Origin: Linum tenue | Lineage: Eukaryota; Streptophyta; Magnoliopsida; Malpighiales; Linaceae | Direction: 5' to 3' | Assembly (NCBI GenBank): GCA_946122785.1 | Contig: CAMGYJ010000005.1 | Location: forward strand, 34,090,002-34,154,001 | DNA length: 64,000 bases | Shown: positions 1 through 10,766 of the stretch, one piece after another | Layout: every line of letters begins with the position of its first letter | How positions within the stretch are numbered: position 1 is the stretch's first letter | The notes under the pieces: model-generated | Databases searched by the model: none | Seen by the model: only the letters and a program-made list of their open reading frames with translations | Told to the model about the DNA's origin: nothing | Position numbers and translations under genes: made by a program

Positions 1-403
1 ATTTCCTACTACTACCCTCTAACTCTAGACGTTGTACCCTCTGCTTGATGAGTTCTAGCTCAACAGCAAACTCGTTCGGTTGATGTTTTCCAGATCCATC
101 TTTCATTACCATCTGTAACAAACTGCGTAGCTCCCTATTTTCAGATTCCAACATCGAAACCATTTCAGACAGCGGTGCAGTTGCTTTGAATACCGCAGCT
201 CTAATGTCAAACCACTCAAAGTAATCACAGGATTTGTTATCCTTTGAGCGACTGAACAGGGGGCATCCAAAAAATTTGCGGTTAGGGTTCCCAGCAGTAT
301 GCGAGATTCTTCTAGCCGCCCTCAGCCCGCAATAACAGAGAACCTCTTCCTCCTCATAGCAGAATGCATCTGGAACTGTCACAATCTTCCCTTTACTTTC
401 CAT
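1..403 (-). CDS. GRF-type zinc-finger protein, C-terminus cut by window edge
   Basis: An open frame of 134 codons starts at the ATG at 403 and runs leftwards off the window without a stop. Residues about 23-66 form a GRF-type zinc finger: a Cys-x-Cys pair (C23, C25), the segment GNPNRKFFGCP with C47, and C59 in CDYFEWFD. After it, residues about 80-130 are rich in Leu, Glu and Lys and look like a coiled coil. GRF fingers bind single-stranded nucleic acid in better-known proteins. Small plant proteins of this build (finger plus coiled coil, 'At4g04775-like') have no established role and often lie in or near transposons. The real end and any introns lie outside the window. The start is the first ATG before the finger and gives a usual-length N-terminus. 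I am fairly sure of the domain and unsure whether the gene is active. Confidence 0.72.
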   Translation of the reverse strand, partial: MESKGKIVTVPDAFCYEEEEVLCYCGLRAARRISHTAGNPNRKFFGCPLFSRSKDNKSCDYFEWFDIRAAVFKATAPLSEMVSMLESENRELRSLLQMVMKDGSGKHQPNEFAVELELIKQRVQRLELEGSSRK

Positions 404-929
404 GAGATGACTGGATTTGTTAATTGAAATCCCCACTGCCATCGAAGGAGAAATCGAACTCAAAATGAAGAATCAAATGGGAAAAGCGAAATGGAAGTGG
501 GTTCAAACATACCTTCTTCTGAACCAGCTTCTTGTGCCTCGTCGTTGCCTCTGCTTCTTGTGCCTTGTCGTTTACCCCCAGCTTCGTGTGCTTGTCGTCG
601 CCTCTGCAGACCAGTCACGATTGGAGAAGTGATGGTGAAGAAGAGTCTTTCGTGGGGGCTTATGAAGAAGGAAAGAAAACAAAGGGTAATAAGGTAATTG
701 AAACTTTTCAGTAATAAATCCCAAATCATCAAATCCTTGATAAAATTAGCTCAACAAACAAATGATTTCCTCAAATCCATGGTGCCCAAAATCCCTAATA
801 AATCCCAAGGTTTTTAATTAGCAAATCCATGACAAAAACCTCGTAATAAAATCCTTGAAGCAAACGACCCCTTATTTTTTATGAGTAGGTTTTTCACATT
901 TTCAAAATGATAGTATGCTACTACAGTAC
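404..929. other. Upstream/intergenic stretch, no gene recognised
   Basis: This would hold the 5' leader and promoter of the leftmost zinc-finger gene on the minus strand. Short open frames here are unrelated to any family I know. No clear TATA box was picked out. Confidence 0.4.
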
Positions 930-939
930 TACATATGGT

Positions 940-1064
940 GAAACAAAGCTAGCCTAGCAGGTGCAACATCTCAGACAAGGTCTTGAGTTCGATCACCATC
1001 TATAGCGATGATCCTTGAAGTAGCACCTGTCAATGGTAAGATAGTCTAGCGGTGCCGCCACGAG
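940..1064 (+). repeat. tRNA-derived SINE-like unit with pol III A and B boxes
   Basis: TAGCCTAGCAGG at 950-961 fits the tRNA A-box pattern TRGCNNAGYNGG exactly. AGTTCGATCAC at 986-996 fits the B-box core GTTCGA. Their spacing (36 bp start to start) is right for an internal RNA polymerase III promoter. The unit does not fold as a tRNA with proper stems, so a SINE is more likely than a tRNA gene. Similar-style sequence resumes after the inserted element ends at 1623 and again after 1879, so the SINE may be split by two insertions. Confidence 0.45.
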
Positions 1065-1623
1065 TAGGCGGGGCATTCAAATGGTTATAATGGTAATTAC
1101 CAAACCAAATAACCCTAAATTCTATTCACCATGGAATACTATATCATAACCAAACCGTCCAAACTAATACAACAACCAAATTAACCAAACTAAAATTTAA
1201 TCGGTTTGCTTAATTGGTTAACCAAAATAACCAATATAACATCACATTATTATTAAGTGATAAAAATTTCCGGTTAGTGGATCAATTCGCAATTTATACA
1301 ATGCATAACACATAATAGTCCACTACATTATTATAGTTAACCCTTAACGTAAATACGTGTAACAAATACAATTATCTTACATTTGACTCTTGAGTGGTTA
1401 TGCAAAGTATTAAGTATGTGTATATAATATATATTGGATATATGGCTAATTACTTAACTGGTTAATTTGGTTTGATTGGTTAAGAGTGTCTGGAACAAAA
1501 CCAAAGCACCAAACAAGCTAAAAAATTTAACCAAACCAATTATCCAAATTAACCAAACCAAATTAGCAAAATACTACCGGTTAAAATGCTTACCACGGTA
1601 ACCACACCGTTTGAACACCCCTA
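1065..1623. mobile_element. hAT-type MITE (ACCAAACC family), old copy
   Basis: The right end TTTGAACACCCCTA and the interior (many ACCAAACC and GGTTAATTGG words) match the better preserved copy at 42507-43359 in the same orientation. The left end is degenerate. Flanks GCCACGAG and GTCATGAG agree at 6 of 8 positions and both differences are C/T, as expected for a decayed 8-bp target duplication. It has no coding capacity. Confidence 0.7.
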
Positions 1624-1698
1624 GTCATGAGGTAGGCTATCCTTGAATGTGTAAGGGCCTAGATTTGATGCCCCTTGAAGTCCGGTGTGGTGTTCCCG

Positions 1699-1872
1699 AT
1701 ATAGTCCATGAAACTGTACCGTACCGGAAGTTCAACCACAAAATATCAGTATCGGAGGCTAAATCGGTAAGCGGTATTTAATGGTACTAACGGTTAAACT
1801 ACGATTTTGTTATAAAATATTCTACCGCTGACTTTTCCGATAACAATCTCCGGTACGATTTCATGGATCATG
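1699..1872. mobile_element. Small inverted-repeat element (MITE), about 174 bp
   Basis: The sequence TCCATGAAA at 1705-1713 is repeated inverted at 1859-1867, and both arms continue inward with GTACCGG. GTTCCCG flanks the unit directly on both sides (1692-1698 and 1873-1879) as a likely target duplication. There is no open frame. Family not recognised. Confidence 0.5.
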
Positions 1873-1879
1873 GTTCCCG

Positions 1880-3481
1880 GAGGTGAGGCCCCATTGGTGT
1901 ATAATATTGCATCAGATGACCCCTAAATTTGATCTCGCTCTGCCATCACAAAATGCGGTGTTTGCGTGGAAATGTTAAGTGTAGGTATACTAAATGATTT
2001 CGAACACATAATGCTTGTGTAGTAAAAATTTGATGTCCATGGGGACGTAGGAGTATGAATATTCTATTATTACGGTTGGGCGCTAGATTGTGAGTGGGTA
2101 GGTTTGGAAGGATGAGGAATCCGTGCGGGTATTCTTGATTTTCATGGAGGTTGGTGGAAAAGATCAAATTTGTGTAGAATTCTTTGGGTAGTGATTTCTG
2201 GACTTGGACTGGCAGCATGTATCGACTCTACCACTAGAACAAGAAATTGATGCATGCGCGGAAGGAAAGAACATGTGCCTGCTGCGTGGACACGTTTGGA
2301 AACTGTTCATTCTTTCATTAAAGTTGGCCGACCTCACCCGTTGGTATGTCTGGTGCGCCGGAATCACTCGGTGCCGACTTATCTTTTTGGTGCAGATAGG
2401 ATTTGGTCGATCGAGCGAGGTAGAGTACTACAACCGGAGTCTCTTTGAATGGCAGTGAGTCGAGTTTGAGACAAATTGCCTAGTCGGGTATTTTCTTGTG
2501 CAAAAAAGGTTTAGATAAGAAAATCTCTTTTAATCTTATTTGCTATTGTAAATGGTTGTCTATTAGATGATGTAGTTAAAAATCATGGATTGCCTTTTCA
2601 CCATTTGCGTAAAAGAGTAGGAGTGATTGTAACACACTAATCCGGTCGGGTATTATTTTTACCAAAATGCTCTTAATAAATTATAAATGTTAAATATGTG
2701 GGAGAAAGCGGAAACGTTCTATAAAAAGAAACTGAGCATGAAAATTTAAAAGATCAACATAACGTGGAACATTTGATTGGAATCAATAGCCTTCATAAAT
2801 ATCATGACCCCTCATCTACAAGGTGCTCCTCATCTACAAGGAGTAAGGTGACCGTGTGCGATTAGTTAATGGAGAATTCTTATTCTTACTTATTAAATTG
2901 ATATCTTATACATGCTTGCATGAAACAACCTCTCACACAATGGAGAGACGTACTTAAACGTATACTTGATTACTGAACTTGAGAAGTTTGAGCTTACTTA
3001 AGGTGATCTTCCACGCAATGGGAAGACCTAAACTTATTAACTTGCACTTGATTAGTTTAGAATTGAACTTGTATTTACTTGCCTCTAACGTAGTTTACTT
3101 ATACTTCATGATGCTATGCATACTTAACATAAAGACTGATAACATAACCATAAATACATAGACTGATAACGAAAACTACTCTAGCCGCTTTTAACCACGC
3201 ACGGTAAGCTTGAATTTACATCCGACTGTCATTTGTGCTCCTCCGAGATAAAGTATTTGCCTACAGGAACCTCTAGCCAAAGCCGGAGTTAGATCTGACG
3301 GGTTTAGTGCCTCGTACTATGATCCACATCATGCCATGCACTACACGCTACCATTCCAAATATATTGGATTTCGTTTGTACTCAGGGAAACCTCAATCAT
3401 TACTGTAACCATTATGCCAATTCATGTATATTACCTAATGTTCCATGCATTTCATGCACATAACGTAGCCATTTACTTACA
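1880..3481. other. Non-coding stretch, no gene recognised
   Basis: Short open frames occur on both strands near 1950-2460, but none resembles a protein family, and codon content looks random. A short direct repeat (CTCATCTACAAGG) occurs near 2813 and 2828. The 2700-3480 part is AT-rich and looks like decayed transposon sequence without recognisable ends. Confidence 0.35.
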
Positions 3482-3512
3482 CTAGTAAAAGGCCCCTCGC
3501 TATCGCTTCGAG
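3482..3512 (-). mobile_element. Possible Helitron 3' end (minus strand)
   Basis: Read on the minus strand there is a hairpin (stem CTCG/CGAG at 3509-3512 and 3496-3499), then ten bases, then CTAG followed by T. This is the layout of a Helitron 3' terminus, which has a short hairpin about 10 nt before CTRR and inserts before T. The matching 5' TC end would lie to the right, perhaps beyond the tandem arrays, but was not found. Confidence 0.4.
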
Positions 3513-3959
3513 TATTAGCGAAAATAATCTTATTTCATTCTTAATAATTCTTTTCATAGGTTTGTATTTACAATAGCATATGGTCAATGAATTTGCATAA
3601 GGTAGAAGGGTCGTCGAATAGATTATTTATGTTTAAACTTCTTTCATGACGCTAATGTTTCAATTTGTATGACTAGTAATTGATCCCGCTGTAACTTTTG
3701 CCGAATGAAGCAGCTACTCTGGATCTTTTCAAGAAGTATTTAAAAAAGTTGTTGAGTGTTTAGCTGAAAAACTATAAGAATTGCTTTCTAATATAAGAGG
3801 TAATGGAAAATGACTAAAAAAGATTTCTAACATAAAATATGAATACAAATTATAGAAATAAAAAAGTATTAAAATGGATCACGTTATATTTATTTTATAT
3901 TAAATTTGAATACAAACTTCTAAAATTCGGGTCAAACATAGTAATACTCTTTTTTTTTT

Positions 3960-5560
3960 GTATTTGAGGTACTCGTGGTTCTGTTTTATGAAATTTTTGG
4001 ACTGATTGCAGGTTTGAAGAGGTTCAACTCGCATTGATCGGGTCAAATTAGGTTGGATTCCCATGGATTTGGGTTCAATTGTCTTTCTCAAACAAAAAGA
4101 AAAAGCAAAATGAAAAACACTAAAGCTAAAACTCGCTACCGACTCAAAACTCGTCATCACCAAGTGCAACTCACTTTGACCTGATTGGACCGAGTTTTGG
4201 AAAAAATCACACCCGACACAATACGCCAATTACAAAAATATATAAAACTTGCTCCCACCGAAAACCTGTAAAATCGGGTTCAAGTCGCTTTGGTCGGGTC
4301 GAATTAGGTTGTATACCCATGCGTTTGAACGCAATTGTCATTCTCAACCAAAAGGAAAAAGATAAAAAAATACTAAAGAGGATAAAATTCGCTCATGACC
4401 CCAAACTTTCAACACTGCATTCAACTCGCTTTGACCGGGTCGATCCAGTTTTAACAAATTTACAATTTACCCAACCTATCAATTACAAAAAGAGAAACTC
4501 GCTCTCGATACGAAACGCATCAACAATGGGCCAGAGCTCAATTGTCATTCTCAACGAAAAGGAAAATGAGAAATAAAAAAATTAAAGCGTACAAAATATG
4601 ATTTTAATCTAAAAAAGGCCAACAATGTGTTTAACTCGCCTTGAACAATTTTTTAATAAATTTACACTTGGTCCAACCTGCCAACTACAAAAGCGGATAA
4701 AACTCGGTCACAATACAACACTCGTCAAAACCTTAGATTTGGGTTAAATTGTAATCCCAACCAAAAGAAGAAAAAAAGAGAAATTTATAAAGGCTATAAT
4801 TTGTTTCAAGTCGCTTTGACTGGATCGAATTAGGTTGGATACCCATGGATTTGGGTTCAATTGTGATCATGCTCAACAAAAAGGAAAAAGTGAAAGAAAA
4901 AAATACTAAAGCGAGCGGAACTCGATTTCGATACAAAACTCGCCAACATTGAGTAGATATGGTATGGATTCTCGGTAGCGGCATTGGGTTCAATTGTGAT
5001 CATGCTCAACAAAAATGAAAAAGAGAAAGAAAAAAAAAATAATACTAAAGAGGATGAAACTCAGTCCCTATATAAAACTCGTGGTGGCAGCCTTAGGAAA
5101 GGATGGTGGGGAACAACTTAGGATTCCGCTGACAATATTTCGAGATGGGCTGCAAAATGGTGGGCAAATGCAATGATTTGTGTTCAAGTTAGGATACCCA
5201 TGTATTTGGGTTCAATTGTGATCATGCTCAACAAAAAGAAAAAAAAGAAAGAAAAAAAAAACACTAAAGAGGATGAAACTCGGTCCAAATACAAAACTCG
5301 TGGTAGTGACCTTGGGAAACGGTGGTGGGGAACAACTTAGGATTCTGCCGACAGTATTTCGAGATGGACTGCAAAATGGTGGGCCAAGACGATGATTTGT
5401 GTTCAAGGTAGGATACTCATGTGTTTGGGTTACTCAACAAAAAGGGAAAAAAGAAAGAAAAAAACATTAAAGAGGATGCAACACGGTCCCAATACAAAAC
5501 TCGTGGTAGCGGCCTTGGGAAACCATATTGGGGAACAACTTAGGATCCCGCCGATAGTAT
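3960..5560. repeat. Degenerate tandem array, units of roughly 200-260 bp
   Basis: The phrase around CCATGGATTTGGGTTCAATTG recurs with changes near 4060, 4315, 4845, 4980, 5200 and 5415. Each time it is followed by an A-rich AAAAAGRAAAAAG tract and an ACTAAAGAGGATGAAACTCGG-like phrase. The last three units start near 5044, 5262 and 5467, giving periods of 218 and 205 bp. Open frames across the array are by-products of the repeat. Such arrays are common inside Helitrons, which fits the possible Helitron end at 3482. Confidence 0.65.
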
Positions 5561-5589
5561 TTTGAGATGCGCTGCAAACTGGTGGGCAA

Positions 5590-5777
5590 AGGCGATGATT
5601 ATTGCAAAAAGCCATAGACGAAAACCTAGCGAACAATAACTAAACACAAAGTCGATGATTTGTGCAAAAAGTCAAAGACGAAACCTAACGAACAATAACA
5701 AAACACAAAGGCGATGATTTGTGCAAAAAAAAAAAAAAACATAGACGAAAACCTAGCGAACAATAACTAAACACAAA
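5590..5777. repeat. Three tandem units of about 60 bp
   Basis: The phrase from GCGATGATTTGTGCAAAAAG to AATAACTAAACACAAA is repeated three times in a row (about 5590-5649, 5650-5708 and 5709-5777). The last copy carries an enlarged A-run. The units follow directly on the longer-period array. Confidence 0.75.
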
Positions 5778-6699
5778 GGTTGTAGAATGGAGAGTGGGGT
5801 AAAAGAAGGACTTGGTACTTACCCATTTGCACTTGGTGGAGTGTGAGAGCCACTAATGAATAATAACCTACAACCTTGGCTTTTATATATTAATGTATTC
5901 CCTCGATTACAGTCGAGCCTTCTGTACGAAGAGGTGAAGAGGCCACGACCAGACTCTAAGCTACGGAGACCACACCATTTATCGTACAGCTACGAGCCCC
6001 GGCTAGAGGATTTTGTAACCGGCACTGTTGCCGGCAACTGCTTCTCAAATCATCACATCCTTTAGACCCGCAGTCACGACAGATTACCTTCATCGATTAT
6101 GGAACGATCTCCTGTCGTATTCATCATAGCCGCTATATACCAACAGTTGGCATCGCCCCGTCTAATCGACTATTTCTTTCCTTCTGAGGGATGCGTCGAT
6201 TTCAGTCTCTCCCACACTAGTTGTTCCTGATTGTTATGGCGGCGACATCGGGTATTCGAGAAGAATAAGGATACTTGTGGGATTTTGGGGTTTCTCCTTC
6301 GCCGCTAGCTAGTAGTCGGGTTCTCTTAGGGTTTGGGTTTAGCCTAATTATATAGTAATTAGGCCATTTCTAATTAGTGAAGGGTATTTTAGGAAATGTA
6401 CAAAAAGTTAAATAATCGGGTGTTACCGTGATTCTTGCAAAAAAACCTAAAAAATAAGAAGAGAAAAAAAGAGTGATAAGATGTGTTTTTCGGACGATTT
6501 GTTGATTTTTTCCCGATGGTTTGGAACTTGGGTATTTAGTGCTTACAAAGGGTGTCGACTGTCGAACAAGTTCAAAAGTTTTTTCCATCTTGGTTCCAAT
6601 CCTAGTAATGTGAAATCTTCCATGATGGATTATTTATGAAGTTGCATCAGAATATGATAGATAAACCATCTGAAAATCTTCTTTCCCCCATGATTTCAG
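5778..6699. other. Non-coding stretch before the LINE
   Basis: No protein family could be recognised on either strand. Base composition is more balanced near 5900-6350 than in the flanks, which might mean a captured gene piece. The open frames are short and unrelated to anything known to me. Confidence 0.3.
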
Positions 6700-8683
6700 G
6701 GATAGTATTGAGAGAGAAAGGAAAGTAGGAGAGAGATTTTGCTCCGAACTCTCTTTCCTTTTCCCTCGTTTGTGATTGTTTGTTCCCGTCGAGTGATGGA
6801 GCCTCCACTGGAGGCGACCATCCCAGATCCCAAACCACTGGATGGGTCTTCGGCGCCGCCGTCGATCCAGCTGAGTAAGAAGGAGAAAGCGGCGACTAGC
6901 GAAGGATCTTCAGGAGAAGGAAGTATGGACTTTGCGGTGATTGCGGCCGTGATTGATGATGATAACTTTGAAATGGAGACCCCCAATCTCAATCAATTTG
7001 AGGGTAGCTTTAATTCACAGAAGATGACACTTCCCCAGCAGCCTCGGGCCTACTACAAGGACTCAATGCTGGGGAATGGGACTCATATTGAATTTCCAGA
7101 GGGCGACGATCTCATGTCTGACGAATCGGAATGGGAGGATGCTGACGCATAAAAAAAACACTGACACCAGAGTCCGCCACAGGTGGAGTAGAGCAACCAC
7201 CTTTCGGATTCTTGGAGGTAGCCTTCCCTTTGCTTTTATTCATACGAAAGTCCATAAAATGTGGGCAGGAAGAGGGGCGGTTAGGATTGGAGATATTGGG
7301 AATGGGTATTATCAAGCCATCTTTGGCTCGCAAAACGACTAAGATAGAGCTATGTTTTGGGGGGCATGGACGGTTGATGAGCAGTATATTGCAGCAGAAC
7401 CATGGAGATTTGATTTTGATCTGAATTATGATATCATCAACAAACCAATGGTCATGGTACGCCTTCCACGCCTCCTGATGGCTTACTTCGACGAAAAAAT
7501 TCTGGAGATCATTGGGAGTAAGATTGACATGGTTGTGAAGATTGTTATAACACGATGAATGGCTTCTGAGGGAATTATGCACGAATTTGTGTGGAGATTG
7601 ATCTTAGGAAGAGACTTGTGCCCAAGCATCGATTGAAGAGGAGAGTCAGGAGAGTGGTGTATGAGGGTCTTGATACGGTTTGCTACGAATGTGGTTGCTA
7701 TGGTCATCTGGAGGATAAATGTCCATCATCTGATATGAAGAAGGGTACCTCGTCAGAGCATGAAGCCAGTGGTTACCCAAGGGAAGAATCATGAAATCCA
7801 TCTTGAAGTGTTGGAAGATTTTGGCCCATGGATGATTGCTTCCAGACCAAAAAGAAGACAAAACCCCAAAGGGGCTGCTACTAGGGGTGGGCATACGGTT
7901 CGGTATTCGGAAGAGAAAAGGTTATATTTCGGAAACCAGGGTCCTTTCGACCGAACCGAATTTCCGAATTCCGAATCGAAAAACCGAATTATTATAATTG
8001 CAAGCTCTAAATGGTGGATTTTTATGTTTCTACTTATTACGAGACTTAAATATTTGAATCATGTTAGTGTTTTATGACTTATGTGTTGAAATGTTTGATT
8101 TTATCATTGAGGATGCATATTTATTGTTTACATTAGTGGTGAAAATAATTTAAAAAGGAGAAAATACAAGCTCACCTCACTATTTCGGTTCTGTATGAAA
8201 AACCGAACCGAACCGAATTATAATTCGGTTTGAACCGGACGAACCAAATTATAATTTGGTTCGAATTAGGTTTGAGGTTTGATAGAATTCGGGGACCCGG
8301 TATACATAATTTCGGGGTTAATTGCAAGGATGGTCACTGGGTTTACTAAAATCGTTCATGTTTGGTCACTGCAAATATTTAATTCCATTCATGGTCACTA
8401 AGATTAGTTCAATAGTTCAAGTTTGGTCACTCTCCGTTAGTCTCCGTTAGTTTTTGCTGATGTGGCAGTCAACTATTATAGTTGACCGTTAAATGAGTGA
8501 CGTGGCCAATAAAAAAATAAAAAATTTAAATATTTACAATTTCCACCTCATTTTACAACTATTAAAAAATAAAAATAAAAATAAAACTTACCTCCTCCAA
8601 AAAAAAAAAAAATCAGTAATCGCTCCTCTTTCCAACTGCCACCGGCAGCCCCTCCCACTCTTACTCCCTCATCTGCTGTCTGC

Positions 8684-9060
8684 TTACCCTACTACTTGAG
8701 CCACCGGAGGGAACAGTCGCATCGATTCCGATAGAGCCGCGTGCAGGTAATCTAGCCCCTTCAATTCTTCGTACCCGAATTTGGTCCTCTTTCCGAGCTC
8801 CGGCGACACGAGGGCAGTTGATAGTTCGAAGGCGAAAAACAGAGGCACAAATTTCTCAGAGACATAGTCATCAGTTTCGTCCTCGCAGGGAAGGACACCA
8901 CTTCCACAGCCCTCACTTGGTTCTTCTGGCTTGTCGCCCGGAACCCACGTGCCGCAGACCTTATCCGCAGCAAACCCTCCATCAATAAACCAGACGAAGA
9001 ACAAGGGGAGCAACTGAAAAATACCAAGAGGGACAAGATTGAGAAGAAAGGAGGAGAAAG
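8684..9060 (-). pseudogene. Captured cytochrome P450 fragment (CYP86-clan-like)
   Basis: Near the end of a 137-codon minus-strand frame the residues GLDYLHAALSESMRLFPPV (about 8696-8764) match the K-helix region of plant fatty-acid-type P450s. The diagnostic ExxR is present as ESMR. Preceding residues (FFVWFIDGGFAADKV) loosely fit the region after the I-helix. The haem-binding cysteine loop and the N-terminal anchor are absent, so this cannot be an enzyme. The fragment lies inside the inverted-repeat unit, divergent from the DUF1442 piece, with about 3-370 bp between recognisable parts. Only the K-helix match is strong. Confidence 0.65.
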
Positions 9061-9062
9061 AA

Positions 9063-9685
9063 ATGAAGCTTATATGGTCCCCTGAATTGTCTTCCAAAGC
9101 CTATCTCGATACTGTCAAAGCAGTAAGCCAGCCAAATTACTTCTTTCTGTATGAATTGAATTATATATGTTTGGGGTTTTCCCTCAATTCTCAATTCTCC
9201 TTCTTTTGGATGGCGATTTTTGATTCCTGGATTTTCGACAGTGTGGGATTAGCCAGGAATCCGGCGTAGCAGAGCTGGTTTCGGCTATGGCGGCCGGCTG
9301 GAACGCCAAATTCATAGTGGAGACATGGTCCCGCGGTGGGCCGGTGGCGACCAGCATCGGCCTCGCCGTCGCCAGCCGTCACTCCGGCGGGCGGCACGTG
9401 TGCGTGGTCCCCGACGAGAATTCCAGATCGGAGTATTTGCAAGCACTACGTCAGGCTGGCGGTGGGAATTCGATTAATATTCTGCCGGCGGCCAATCAGG
9501 TGGTGGTGGGGGAAGCGGAAGAGGTTATGCAAGGGCTGGAGGGGATCGATTTCCTTGTGGTAGATTCGCGGCGGAAGGACTTCGCCAGGGCGTTGAGAGC
9601 GGCGAAGCTCAGCGGCAGGGGAGCGGTGCTAGTGTGTAAGAACGCTAGTTCGAAGCAGGCGGCGAGCTTTCGGTGGAGGAGGTAA
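9063..9685 (+). pseudogene. Captured, C-terminally truncated DUF1442 gene fragment with intron
   Basis: Exon 1 (9063-9122) encodes MKLIWSPELSSKAYLDTVKA. A 119-bp GT-AG intron (9123-9241) is followed by an exon from 9242 that stays open to a TAA at 9683-9685, giving 167 residues. The protein matches the plant DUF1442 family (methyltransferase-like fold, function unknown), with MAAGWNAKFIVETWS, RHVCVVPDENSRSEY and EEVMQGLEGIDFLVVD. Family members are usually somewhat over 200 residues. Here the C-terminus stops two to three codons inside the right inverted-repeat arm, which supplies the stop. Retention of the intron shows capture at the DNA level, not through mRNA. The frame is intact and could be transcribed from the arm, but there is no direct sign of function. 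Confidence 0.78.
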
Positions 9686-10766
9686 GTTTTATTTTTATTT
9701 TTTAATAGTTGTAAAATGAGGTGGAAATTGTAAATATTTAAATTTTATTTATTATTATTTTTTTATTGGCCACGTCACTCATTTAACGGTCAACTATAAT
9801 AGTTGACTGCCACATCAACAAAAACTAACGGAGACTAACGGAGAGTGACCAAACTTGAACTATTGAACTAATCTTAGTGACCATGAATGGAATTAAATAT
9901 TTGCAGTGACCAAACATGAACGGTTTTAGTAAACCCAGTGACCACCCCTAGCTGCTACTAAGAAGAAAAAGCCAGGAAGGAAGGAACTGAAGAAAACTAA
10001 ACAACCAGAAGGATCAAGATTCAGTGTGCTAGAGGAACAAGTCAGAGAAAAAGAAAATACTGAGAATGTTGTGGTTGAGTGTGAGCCTGCATCAAAAGTA
10101 GAATGAGAAAAGGATTCAACTGAAAGGTTGGGAGACAAGAGGGAGAGAACAGGAAACAGAACATACACAGGAGAAAAAACAGGAAAGGGAAAGTCAGGGA
10201 AAGAAAGAAAATCAAAAGAAGACTCAACTAGGAAAAGATACAACAAGGAAGGAGAATCAAAAAGCTTCACATGTGGCCTCTATGTCAGGAATGAAGCCCA
10301 TTATTGTGACAAAAAGTCAGGGCAATGGGCGTTCAAAGCTGATTTATGGAACTGCAGGGAAAGGTAAGGTTATTTTCAAAGAAGAGAAGTCAAAAGGAGG
10401 CCCCAAGGTCTCTGCTATCCCAAAGCTGAAGACACTAGAGAACAGGAAACAGGGGAAAGAGAAGGATCGAACAACAGCTGCAAACTCATGTCACCAACCC
10501 ATAATGAAAGAGCCATCACTGCAAAAAACAAAGGATCTTGCCAAGATGGTCTCTTCGTCACCAGATAATGGGATTAGCCAACCAAGAAAGCTTGACTTTG
10601 AATCAAGCCAAGGGGGAGCTATGACAAAACCAGATATTGTAAGTTCATCTGCAAAGGATGCAGAAGTCATGGAGAATGAAAGGGAAGAGACGGCCATGGT
10701 CGTCGACTCCACATCATCTTCTCTGCCTCTTGGGCGGAGGAAGGGGAGTTTTCCTTATCATTTTTC

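Larger units (their letters stand above)
8331..9944. repeat. Inner unit with ~270-bp near-identical inverted repeats
   Basis: The left arm 8331-8599 and the right arm 9674-9944 are inverted copies with only scattered differences (one arm has a slightly longer AATAAA-type stretch). The arms begin TGGTCACTGGG and end at TGGAGGAGGTAAG. Left of the first arm the sequence GGGTTAATTGCAAGGA precedes TGGTCACTGG. The right arm lacks this, so the right terminus appears deleted where it meets the hAT end. Long arms plus captured host sequence resemble Pack-MULEs, but no separate 9-bp target duplication can be seen, so the class is open. Confidence 0.8.
7882..9950. mobile_element. hAT-type composite element carrying two captured gene fragments
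   Basis: The element begins TAGGGGTGG and ends CCACCCCTA, and is flanked by a perfect 8-bp direct repeat GCTGCTAC (7874-7881 and 9951-9958), the hAT hallmark. Its left 430 bp are rich in the word CGGTTCGG and its complement, as in other hAT MITEs here. The right side lacks the matching subterminal part. Instead, only the last nine bases remain, fused to the right arm of a ~270-bp inverted repeat (8331-8599 and 9674-9944). That inner unit holds a P450 piece on the minus strand and a DUF1442 piece on the plus strand. The LINE frame reads on across the two target copies, so insertion came after the LINE. Confidence 0.82.

Noticed and set aside
4319..4576. 85-codon frame within the 4-5.5 kb array
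   Set aside because: Arises from the repeated unit and its A-rich tract; related frames appear in other units on both strands.
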